Shown: positions 7,489 through 14,089 of the stretch, in pieces
Position numbering within the stretch: position 1 is the stretch's first letter
Layout: every line of letters begins with the position of its first letter
Source of the DNA: an uncultured Olsenella sp.
Lineage (GTDB): Bacteria > Actinomycetota > Coriobacteriia > Coriobacteriales > Atopobiaceae
Length of the DNA: 32,868 nt
Direction: 5' to 3'
Assembly: GCA_900314575.1 (NCBI GenBank)
Contig: OMVS01000030.1
Span: 1 to 32,868, forward strand
Program-made: the position numbers and the translations under genes
Notes under the pieces: model-generated
What the model was told of the DNA's origin: nothing
The model's database searches: none
The model's input: only the letters and a program-made list of their open reading frames with translations

Positions 7489-8255
7489 TCGGCATCACCC
7501 CTCGCCTCAGCCTCGCGCTCGAAGCGCTCGAAGCCGTGGGCGTCGATGTCGTCGATGAGCGAGGCGGGGCCCTCCGCAACGAGGCGGCCCTTCACCATCA
7601 CGTGCGTGCGGTCGACGGTGAGCTTCTCGAGGATGCGGGTGTTGTGCGTGATCATGAGCAGCGCGCCGTCGCAGGTCCTGCGGTAGGCCTCGATGCCGCG
7701 AGAGACGACGGAGAGGGCGTCGACGTCGAGGCCGGAGTCGGTCTCGTCGAGGATGGCCAGCTTGGGCCTGAGCAGCAGGAGCTGGAGCATCTCGATCTTC
7801 TTCTTCTCGCCGCCCGAGAAGCCCACGTTGAGCTCGCGGGTGAGGAAGCTCTGGCTGAGGTCGAGCTCGTCGGCAATCTCGCCCACGCGCTTGCGGAACT
7901 CCTTGGCGGTCATCTTGAGCTCGGGACGCTTCTGGGTGATGGTGCGCAGGAAGCTGTAGAGGGGCACGCCAGGGACCTCGACGGGGGCCTGGTAGGAGAG
8001 GAAGATGCCGGCCAGGGAGCGCTTGTCGGCGCCCTCATCCGTGAGGTCCTGCCCCGCGAACTCGATCCTGCCGGAGCTGACCTTGTAGACGGGGTCGCCC
8101 ATGATCACATGGCCGAGCGTTGACTTGCCCGCGCCGTTGGGCCCCATGAGGACGTGGGTCTCGCCGGCCGCGACCGAGATGTCGATGTCGTGCAGGATGG
8201 GGTTGTCCTCGGTCCCAGCCGAGAGGCCTGATACTCGAAGTAGCTGCTCTGACAT
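7485..8255 (-). CDS. sufC: SufC, ABC-type ATPase of Fe-S assembly
   Basis: A 256-residue soluble ABC ATPase that drives conformational change in the SufBC2D scaffold; it is not a transporter subunit. It has Walker A GPNGAGKST (about 39-47), the Q-loop region LSYQAPVEVPGV typical of SufC, signature FSGGEKKKIEML, Walker B LAILDETDSGLDVDAL (Asp-Glu) and the switch His in MITHNTRIL. An AGGAGAG site precedes the ATG. It is the first gene of the suf operon, with a leader of 100 to 140 bases carrying a promoter and palindrome. Confidence 0.96.
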   Translation of the reverse strand: MSEQLLRVSGLSAGTEDNPILHDIDISVAAGETHVLMGPNGAGKSTLGHVIMGDPVYKVSSGRIEFAGQDLTDEGADKRSLAGIFLSYQAPVEVPGVPLYSFLRTITQKRPELKMTAKEFRKRVGEIADELDLSQSFLTRELNVGFSGGEKKKIEMLQLLLLRPKLAILDETDSGLDVDALSVVSRGIEAYRRTCDGALLMITHNTRILEKLTVDRTHVMVKGRLVAEGPASLIDDIDAHGFERFEREAEARGDAE

Positions 8256-8362
8256 GTGCTTCTCTCCTATGTCCGTCTGATGGCAGAACGCGTGTGGCCC
8301 ACGTCCGGTGCGGGACCGGGCTGGCCTGGGCTGACACGGCTAATGCTACCCCCCTGAGTGCA

Positions 8363-8425
8363 TTTATAGCCGCGGGCCCTTTTGTTTCACGCAATTCATA
8401 CTAATTAGTAGGAATTAAAACTCAA
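8363..8425 (-). promoter_or_regulatory. suf operon promoter region
   Basis: Two overlapping minus-strand promoter candidates exist. P1: -35 GTGAAA (8390-8385), 16-bp spacer, -10 TATAAA (8368-8363). P2: -35 TTGAGT (8425-8420), 16-bp spacer, -10 TAGTAT (8403-8398). The 24-bp palindrome at 8393-8416 covers the spacer and -10 of P2 and abuts the -35 of P1. A protein bound there could therefore repress P2 or activate P1. The sequence alone cannot decide which promoter is used. Confidence 0.5.
8393..8416. promoter_or_regulatory. 24-bp palindromic operator, probable Rrf2 site
   Basis: The arms AATTC and GAATT flank a perfect 12-bp palindrome TACTAATTAGTA. Only the pair 8398/8411 fails to match, so 23 of the 24 bases fit a perfect dyad apart from that one pair. 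It is strikingly AT-rich in a GC-rich region and sits at the suf promoter. Rrf2 proteins bind dyads of about this length, and the operon encodes one (2554-3057). Confidence 0.6.
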
Positions 8426-8476
8426 GGGAAAAGTGGGGAGACAGCGGAAGGGGCCGGGACCGGGGCGGCGCCGCGC

Positions 8477-9790
8477 CTAGACGCGGCGCGAGAGGAAGTC
8501 GAAGACGGCGTGCCAGTAGCGTTCGGGCTCGGCCAGCTCGAGCGTGAGGTGGCCCGCCTTGTCGAAGGACTCGATCCTGTGGTCGAGCGCGGGGGAGAGC
8601 TCGCGCGCCCTGCGCCACAGGAGCGTGGACATGTAGGGGGGCACGAGGGTGTCGCGCGCTCCCTGGAGGAACAGCACGCCCACGCGCAGGTCGCCGAGGT
8701 ACTCCTCGGGGCTCGCGGCGGCGATGTCGTAGCCGCCCCTCTGGTGGCGCAGGTAGGAGCGGACGAGGTCCATGGCCGGGTGCACGTCGAGGCCGAGGCC
8801 GTGGTAGAGGCAGCAGGCGGCCATCCATGCGTCCGTGTAGCAGTTCTCCGCCACGACGGCCGCCACCTCCTCGGGCAGGGACTGCTCGCCGGCGGCCATG
8901 AGCGCCGCGGCGGCCCCCATGCCGCTGCCGTGCAGGACGACGCTGCGCGCGCCCTCGTCCACGGCCCAGCTGGCCCAAGCGACGACGTCGAGGCTGTCGA
9001 GGTAGCCGAGACCGACCCACTCGCCCGCGCTCCGTCCGGACGCGCGCAGGTCGCACACGACGGCCGAGAAGCCCGCCTCGACGTAGTGCCTGACGAGGGG
9101 CATGACCTCCTCCCAGCTACCGCGGTAGTCGTGGAGGAGGACGACCCAGCGCTGGCTGCCGCGGCCGTCGGCGCCCGTCGGCTCGGCGCGGAAGACCCGG
9201 GCGTGCAGCGCGCAGCCGTCGCTCGACGTGACGTCCGCCTCCTCGGGGCCGCCATGCCTGGCGAGCCAGGCGGCTGTGGCGCGGGCCTCGGCCGCGCGAT
9301 TGCGCTCGATCCGCGTGCGCAGGTGCGCCTTGAGCGGGGCCGTGAGCATGGTGCGACGGGGGTCGGCGGGGTCTGCGAGGAAGCCGCCCAGCTCCGCGGC
9401 AGCGGTCCCCTCGGGGGACGGCGCCGCGTCGGAGGCGGAGGCTGCGGGGGAGGGGACGGTGTCCGAGCGCCCGAGGACCGTGCGGGCGAAGCGGCGCGCC
9501 ACAGAGCGCGCGCCGACGAGGCCCGCGAAGGGCAGGACGCAGAAGAGGCAGGTGACGGGCCACCAGCCGATCACCCAGGCGGCGAAGGCGACGAGGAAGA
9601 GGAAGAGGAGCGACATCGCGAGCCGGACGAGAGGCAGGGGGCCGGGCTTGTCCTGGGGCTCCACCTTGCGCAGGACGTTGGTGGGCAGGCGCCTCACCTC
9701 GGCGACGGAGACGGCCGCCGGCGTCGAGAGGGGGCGCGCCCCCTCGAGCCCGTCGAGACCGGAGCCGCCCCTCCGCCTGCCTCGTGCCAT
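8477..9790 (-). CDS. Membrane-anchored alpha/beta-hydrolase-fold protein with altered nucleophile
   Basis: 437 residues. A basic N-terminus is followed by two membrane helices (about 54-75 and 77-93), a low-complexity linker (110-135) and an alpha/beta hydrolase domain (about 185-437) of the kind that includes B. subtilis YqkD. Conserved parts are LLHDYRGSW (219-226), CDLRASGRSAG (246-256), acid Asp380 in QGARDTLVP and His414 in KAGHLTLE. The nucleophile elbow, normally G-x-S-x-G, reads HGSGMGAA (287-294), so Gly290 stands where Ser is expected and the only Ser is one residue earlier. Activity is therefore uncertain. The start has AGGAGGGAG upstream. It is transcribed towards sufC, 221 bp away. 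Confidence 0.8.
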   Translation of the reverse strand: MARGRRRGGSGLDGLEGARPLSTPAAVSVAEVRRLPTNVLRKVEPQDKPGPLPLVRLAMSLLFLFLVAFAAWVIGWWPVTCLFCVLPFAGLVGARSVARRFARTVLGRSDTVPSPAASASDAAPSPEGTAAAELGGFLADPADPRRTMLTAPLKAHLRTRIERNRAAEARATAAWLARHGGPEEADVTSSDGCALHARVFRAEPTGADGRGSQRWVVLLHDYRGSWEEVMPLVRHYVEAGFSAVVCDLRASGRSAGEWVGLGYLDSLDVVAWASWAVDEGARSVVLHGSGMGAAAALMAAGEQSLPEEVAAVVAENCYTDAWMAACCLYHGLGLDVHPAMDLVRSYLRHQRGGYDIAAASPEEYLGDLRVGVLFLQGARDTLVPPYMSTLLWRRARELSPALDHRIESFDKAGHLTLELAEPERYWHAVFDFLSRRV

Positions 9791-9930
9791 GCGCGTCTCC
9801 CTCCTGTGACACCCCGGCGCGCGGTCCGAGGGACGGCGCGGGGCGTCCGTCTCGACGGATCCCCATTATTTAGTAGGTCTTGAAGTATACCCTCGCGGCG
9901 CCTGCGCCCGGTGCCACGAGGGACGCTGTA

Positions 9931-9944
9931 TGGGATTGTTCCCA
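9931..9944. promoter_or_regulatory. Operator-like dyad, copy 1 (TGGGA-N4-TCCCA)
   Basis: TGGGA TTGT TCCCA is a 5-bp-arm dyad with a 4-bp centre. It matches the arms of the dyad at 10260-10273, and both lie in the control region of the PTS operon. Confidence 0.35.
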
Positions 9945-10258
9945 GTTTGTTTCAGGATGATGGAGCGTGGCTGTCATTGATAACATTTGTTGCGCAATCT
10001 GTTCGAGAACTTATTCGCCTCGATTCGGCGAACGGGCTGTACGTCTGGAAGTCGGGCTAGTATAGTTCTTGGTTGTATTTTGTGTGGATAGTCTGTGTTG
10101 AACAGGTGGTGCTGGTTTCGGCTAGTCCAATCGGCTCGCCCGTGGCAGCCTCGCGGGCGCTCGAGTGCGATTTGGCCTCTTCTGGTATCTCGTGGTGGGG
10201 TGTAGGGAGGTACGTGCGCGGCGAGCCAGCGCCTGGGCCGAGGCCCGGTGCCGGGCAG

Positions 10259-10274
10259 GTGGGAAGCTTCCCAC
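10259..10274. promoter_or_regulatory. 16-bp perfect palindrome upstream of PTS IIA
   Basis: GTGGGAAGCTTCCCAC is perfectly palindromic and contains TGGGA-N4-TCCCA, the arms also seen at 9931-9944. It lies 64 bp before the IIA start, downstream of the best -10 candidate, a repressor-like position. Confidence 0.45.
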
Positions 10275-10337
10275 ACCCGCGCGTCATCCACGTCCTTCTC
10301 CCCGCCATGTGTGTAGGGCTGCGCGAAGGGAGAACGA

Positions 10338-10769
10338 ATGAAGTACCTGCTCATCGTAAGCCACGGGACCATGGCGCCGGGGGTCAAGAGCGTCCTCGAG
10401 ATGCTTCTCGGCAAGCGTGACAACGTGCTCGCCTACAGCATGGAGGACGGCGTCTCCGCGGACGACTTCGTCGCCAACCTCAAGAAGGTCATCGAGCCGG
10501 TCACGCCGGACGACGAGGTGGTCGTCCTCGGCGACATCATCGGCGGCTCGCCCCTCACCAACACCCTTAACACCCTGACGGAGAAGGGCCTCCTTCCCCA
10601 CACCATCGCCTTCGGCGGCGTCAACCTGCCGATGGCGATCAGCGCACTCATGGCTATCGAGGACGGTCTTGACGATGACGCCCTCAGGGCACAGGTCCTC
10701 GGCGAGTCCGCGGCGGCCATCAAGGAGGTCGAGCTCGCGATCGCCGACGAGGACGAGGAAGACCTGTAA
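10338..10769 (+). CDS. PTS mannose-family EIIA component
   Basis: A 143-residue cytosolic phosphotransfer protein. The N-terminal MKYLLIVSHGTMAPG carries His9, the site that accepts phosphate from HPr, and VVLGDIIGGSPLTNTLN is the typical central block of EIIA-man. It passes phosphate to the separately encoded EIIB. It starts at an ATG preceded by AAGGGAG and heads a five-gene operon (IIA-IIB-IIC-IID-membrane protein). The sugar cannot be read from this domain; mannose-family systems carry mannose, glucose, fructose, sorbose, amino sugars and others. Confidence 0.9.
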   Translation: MKYLLIVSHGTMAPGVKSVLEMLLGKRDNVLAYSMEDGVSADDFVANLKKVIEPVTPDDEVVVLGDIIGGSPLTNTLNTLTEKGLLPHTIAFGGVNLPMAISALMAIEDGLDDDALRAQVLGESAAAIKEVELAIADEDEEDL

Positions 10770-10808
10770 GGCAAGAAAGGAACCGCAGGAAAGGAAGGAG
10801 CGCAAGAC

Positions 10809-11306
10809 ATGATTAGCTTCGTTCGCATCGATGACCGCATGATCCACGGCCAGACCGTCACGCGCTGGAGTCGCGAGTACCCCTGCGACGGCATCGTCGC
10901 CGTCAACGACGTCGCCGCCAGCAACCCCGTGCTCAAGGCCGCCTACAAGGGCGCCGCGCCGGACAAGAAGATCTTCGTCTGGACGATGGACCACTTCAAC
11001 GAGAAGAAGGACTCGGTCCTGAGCTCGAAGTCCAACTACTTCCTAATCACCAAGAACCCGCTGGACATGAAGCACATCCTCGTGGACCTCGACTTCAAGC
11101 CCTCCGACGTCAAGACCGTCGTCGTCGGCCCCTGCAACGACCGCCCCGGCACCGTGAAGCTGGGAAACAACCAGTCGATCACGCAGGAGGAGGCCCAGGC
11201 GTTCGAGGACATCGAGAACAAGGGCTACGACGTCTGGTTCGCGCTGATCAAGGAGGCGGCCATCGGGCACTGGCCGGACTTCCGCGGCAAGTTCGACCTC
11301 AAGTAG
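10809..11306 (+). CDS. PTS mannose/fructose/sorbose-family EIIB component
   Basis: A 165-residue cytosolic EIIB. MISFVRIDDRMIHGQ places the phosphorylated residue at His13, the histidine (not cysteine) type that defines the mannose family. The block VVVGPCNDRPGTVKLGNNQSIT and the YDVWFALI region fit the sorbose-type IIB domain (PF03830). It lies 39 bp after IIA with a GGAAGGAG site. It hands phosphate to the sugar as it is carried by IIC/IID. Confidence 0.92.
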   Translation: MISFVRIDDRMIHGQTVTRWSREYPCDGIVAVNDVAASNPVLKAAYKGAAPDKKIFVWTMDHFNEKKDSVLSSKSNYFLITKNPLDMKHILVDLDFKPSDVKTVVVGPCNDRPGTVKLGNNQSITQEEAQAFEDIENKGYDVWFALIKEAAIGHWPDFRGKFDLK

Positions 11307-11345
11307 TCCAGGTAGGTCTGACAACAAGGAAGGTGGATTCCTGTC

Positions 11346-12203
11346 ATGACGATCAACATCGTCCAAGCGATATTCCTTGGGCTCTTCGCGTGCCTCGCAT
11401 CGCTCCCGGGCATGGGCGGCACCACCATCGGTAACTACACGCTCGGCCGGCCCCTCGTCGGCGGCCTCATCGTCGGCATCATCATGGGCAACGTCGGCCT
11501 CGGCATCATCGTCGGCGCGGCCATCCAGGTCGTCTACATCGCCCTCGTCACCCCGGGCGGCACGGTCTCCGCGGACGTGCGCGCCGTCACCTACATCGGC
11601 ATCCCCCTCGCGATGATGGGCATCACCGCACAGGGCCTCGACCCCAACAGCGCCGCCGCCGCAGGCTACGCCGCCTCCATCGGCTCGGCCGTCGGCACGC
11701 TCGGCACCGTCCTGTTCTACGGCACCCAGACCATGAACCTCGTGTGGCAGGGCATCGGCTGGAAGGCCATGGATGCCGGTAACTGGGGCAACATCAAGAA
11801 GACGCTGCCCCTCGTCGACTACGTCTTCCCCTGGATCTCCCACATCCTGTTCTCCTTCCTCCCGACCGTCGTGATCTGCATGGCCGGCCCCACCATGGTC
11901 GACCTCATGAAGGAGTACCTCCCCATGGACGGCCTCTTCATGAAGACGCTCTTCACCGTCGGCTCGCTGCTTCCCACCGTCGGTATCGCGATCCTCTGCC
12001 GCCAGGTCATCGACGGATGGCAGGACTGGGTCACCTTCATCGTCGGCTTCATGCTGGCCGCCGTGCTCGGCATGAACCTGATCGCCTCCGCGATCGTCGC
12101 AGTCTTTGTCGCCCTTATTAACTACGAGATCAAGACCATCGCAGCTCGTCCCGCCGTCGCGGCCGGTCCTGCGCTCGACGATGATGACGAGGAGGACATC
12201 TAA
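11346..12203 (+). CDS. PTS mannose-family EIIC (membrane) component
   Basis: A 285-residue integral membrane subunit that forms the sugar channel with IID. The N-terminus MTINIVQAIFLGLFACLASLPGMGG, the glycine-rich LVGGLIVGIIMGNVGLGIIVGAAIQVVYIALVTPGG region and several further hydrophobic segments match the EIIC-man family (PF03609). The C-terminus is cytosolic and acidic (DDDDEEDI). AAGGAAGGTGG precedes the start. IID begins two bases after the stop, so the two are probably co-translated. Confidence 0.93.
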   Translation: MTINIVQAIFLGLFACLASLPGMGGTTIGNYTLGRPLVGGLIVGIIMGNVGLGIIVGAAIQVVYIALVTPGGTVSADVRAVTYIGIPLAMMGITAQGLDPNSAAAAGYAASIGSAVGTLGTVLFYGTQTMNLVWQGIGWKAMDAGNWGNIKKTLPLVDYVFPWISHILFSFLPTVVICMAGPTMVDLMKEYLPMDGLFMKTLFTVGSLLPTVGIAILCRQVIDGWQDWVTFIVGFMLAAVLGMNLIASAIVAVFVALINYEIKTIAARPAVAAGPALDDDDEEDI

Positions 12204-12205
12204 TC

Positions 12206-13057
12206 ATGGCTGAGCTCAAGAAGACTTCGGATGCGACCCGCAAGAGCGTGTTCCTGCGCTGGGCGTACGGCAACCTCACCTGCTTCACGCAGGAGCACAT
12301 GCAGACCTTCGGCTACCTTGCCGCCATGCTGCCCGCCATCGACGAGCTGTACGACAAGGACGAGGACAAGGTCGAGGCGCTGAAGACCTACAGCGCGTTC
12401 TTCAACACCGAGCCGCAGATCGGATCGATCGTCGTCGGCCTGACGGTCGGCCTCGAGGAGGCCCGCGCCAACGGCGAGCCGATGGACTCCGAGACCATCA
12501 ACGGAATCCGCGCCGGCCTCATGGGCCCGCTTGCGGGCCTCGGCGACTCCATCATCGTCGGCACCTTCATCCCCATCCTGCTCGGCATCGCCATGGGCCT
12601 CTCCCAGGGCGGTTCCGTCCTCGGCCCGATCTTCTACATCGTCGCCTGGAACGCCCTCATGTACTTCGGCATGAAGTATGCCTTCGACCAGGGCTACTCC
12701 ATGGGCGGCGCCGCGGTCGAGGCGCTCGTCGGCCCGCAGTCGGCGGCCCTTCGCTCCGCGATCGGCACGGTCGGCACCATGGTCATCGGCGCCGTCGCCG
12801 GCACCTGGGTGTCCATCTCCACCTCCTTCGCCGTCCAGTTCTCCGCGGACAGCGCGTTCGTCCTGCAGAAGACCCTCGACGGCATCATGCCCAAGGCGCT
12901 GAACCTCCTGTTCGTGTACCTGTGCTGGTGGCTCATGACCAAGAAGAAGATCAGCCCGACCATCGTCATGCTGATCCTCGTGGTCATCGCCCTCGTCGGC
13001 TGCATCACCATCCCGGGCATCAACACGTCCTTCTTCGACCCGGGCCTGTCCTACTAG
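12206..13057 (+). CDS. PTS mannose-family EIID (membrane) component
   Basis: A 283-residue partner of IIC (PF03613). The N-terminal amphipathic part contains the family block MQTFGYLAAMLPAIDELY and FFNTEPQIGSIVVGLTVGLEEA. The central IRAGLMGPLAGLGDSIIVGTFIPILLGIAMGL is the conserved IID membrane region, followed by more helices to the C-terminus. A IID subunit is unique to the mannose family and confirms the operon's identity. It is followed 15 bp later by an extra membrane-protein gene. Confidence 0.94.
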   Translation: MAELKKTSDATRKSVFLRWAYGNLTCFTQEHMQTFGYLAAMLPAIDELYDKDEDKVEALKTYSAFFNTEPQIGSIVVGLTVGLEEARANGEPMDSETINGIRAGLMGPLAGLGDSIIVGTFIPILLGIAMGLSQGGSVLGPIFYIVAWNALMYFGMKYAFDQGYSMGGAAVEALVGPQSAALRSAIGTVGTMVIGAVAGTWVSISTSFAVQFSADSAFVLQKTLDGIMPKALNLLFVYLCWWLMTKKKISPTIVMLILVVIALVGCITIPGINTSFFDPGLSY

Positions 13058-13072
13058 CGAGAAGGGACGTCG

Positions 13073-13522
13073 ATGGCACGAGAGGGAGTCAGGCGCCCCG
13101 GCGCCTCGCATGAGACGTCGGACCCGCTGCTCAAGGAGGCGCAGGACCAGACCCGCGCCCTCATGAGGCTCCAGGCCTACAAGCGCCTCGCGTACTCGCT
13201 CGTGGCCATCGGCGTCATCCTCGTCTGGTGGGGCCTCGTGGGAGGGTCGAGCAAGGCGGCCGGCATCGCCGGCGTCGTGCTCGTCGCGATCGGCGTCCCC
13301 TCGAGCGCGGTGCTCTACGTGGGCATCAAGCACGGGAAGCAGAACGTCGAGAACATGCTCTTCGACTACGAGGTCCAGCACGCAGGAAGGCCCTCGACCC
13401 GCGAGGAGATCGACTCCCAGATCATGGGCGAGACGCCCCGAGCGATCGAGAGGGCGATCGATGCCGCCAACAGGCGCTCGGAGGGCCGGACGCACAAGAG
13501 GCGCAAGGCCGGTGGCCGCTAG
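13073..13522 (+). CDS. Small two-helix membrane protein in the PTS operon, unknown function
   Basis: 149 residues. A polar N-terminus with a short helical stretch (about 18-36) is followed by two membrane helices (about 39-56 and 62-84), then a basic, hydrophilic C-terminus ending in KRRKAGGR. AAGGGA precedes the ATG, 15 bp after IID, and a terminator follows, so it is the last gene of the operon. I do not recognise the family: it lacks the features of ManO/DUF956, and no enzymatic motif is visible. Its place suggests an accessory or regulatory partner of the IIC-IID transporter, which is inference from position only. Confidence 0.75.
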   Translation: MAREGVRRPGASHETSDPLLKEAQDQTRALMRLQAYKRLAYSLVAIGVILVWWGLVGGSSKAAGIAGVVLVAIGVPSSAVLYVGIKHGKQNVENMLFDYEVQHAGRPSTREEIDSQIMGETPRAIERAIDAANRRSEGRTHKRRKAGGR

Positions 13523-13551
13523 GGCCACGAGCGCAGAGAGGCAAGAGACTT

Positions 13552-13585
13552 AGGGGGCCCCGGACGCACGTCTGGGGCCCCTTCG
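13552..13585 (+). terminator. Terminator of the PTS operon
   Basis: A 12-bp stem: GGGGCCCCGGAC (13554-13565), loop GCAC, and GTCTGGGGCCCC (13570-13581), with one G-T pair. It is extended by A-T and G-T pairs and followed by a weak TT-rich tail. It lies 30 bp after the last PTS gene. Confidence 0.75.
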
Positions 13586-13771
13586 TCGTGCGCAGGCTCC
13601 TCGTGCGGTGCCCGCCTGCATCCGTCTGCACCCACCTGCCTGCCCGCACCCCCGTTCCCAGGGCGGGTCACGTCGGCGTTACGCCTCCGTACGCGCCGCG
13701 GCCGTGGCCCGCCCATTCGCTAGAATGACCCTTGCAAACCACCTTACGGACTAAGACTGAGAGGAGAGTCC

Positions 13772-14089
13772 ATGGCTCTCAGCAAGCAGGACGTCGCGGG
13801 CATAGCGGACTACGCCCGCATCGCCCTCGATGACGAGGAGCTCGAGGAGATGTGCCGGTACATGAACGAGACCGTGCAGATTCTCCAGCCGATACGCGAG
13901 TACGACCTCGAGGGCGTCGAGCCCACCTTCCATCCCATCGGGGACCTCTCCAACGTGATGGGGGAGGACGTCGTGGACGACTCCGTGCGCGCGCTCGACA
14001 TCGACACGGCCCTCGCGAACGCCGGGGCCAAGCGCGACCGCTACTTCCGCGTGCCCTCGATCCTCGGCAACGACGGGGGTGACCGCTGA
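13772..14089 (+). CDS. gatC: Asp/Glu-tRNA amidotransferase subunit C
   Basis: A 105-residue stabilising subunit that wraps between GatA and GatB. The family pattern is clear: IADYARIALDDEELEEMCRYMNETVQILQPIREYDLEGVEPTFHP, then the C-terminal RDRYFRVPSIL. A GAGGAGAG site precedes the ATG and a -10-like TAGAAT lies at 13721-13726. The stop overlaps the gatA start (TGATG). With GatA and GatB it converts misacylated Glu-tRNA(Gln) and/or Asp-tRNA(Asn) to the correct amide form. The window does not show whether GlnRS or AsnRS is missing. Confidence 0.95.
   Translation: MALSKQDVAGIADYARIALDDEELEEMCRYMNETVQILQPIREYDLEGVEPTFHPIGDLSNVMGEDVVDDSVRALDIDTALANAGAKRDRYFRVPSILGNDGGDR

Larger units (their letters stand above)
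9791..10337. other. 547-bp control region between the hydrolase gene and the PTS operon
   Basis: No convincing gene is seen: the open frames on both strands have irregular codon use, no family match and no ribosome-binding site. The centre (about 9920-10130) is unusually AT-rich for this genome. It contains TGGGA-N4-TCCCA twice (9931-9944, 10260-10273), an inverted repeat TTCGCC-N7-GGCGAA (10014-10032), and a -10-like TATAGT (10061-10066) without a good -35. The PTS start has AAGGGAG upstream. No sigma-54 -24/-12 element was found. Confidence 0.5.

Noticed and set aside
9791-10337. Sigma-54 promoter for the mannose-family PTS
   Set aside because: No TGGC-N8-TGC type -24/-12 element with right spacing was found, and no LevR-like activator is nearby.
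9974-10423. Open frames on both strands in the hydrolase/PTS gap
   Set aside because: No ribosome-binding site, mixed codon use, no family features, and they overlap the certain IIA start.
12200-13528. Long antisense frame opposite PTS IID
   Set aside because: An Asp/Val/Gly-rich product typical of the reverse frame of GC-rich genes; the plus-strand genes are certain. The same applies to 18003-18818, 20164-21942, 26366-27547 and 27544-29136.
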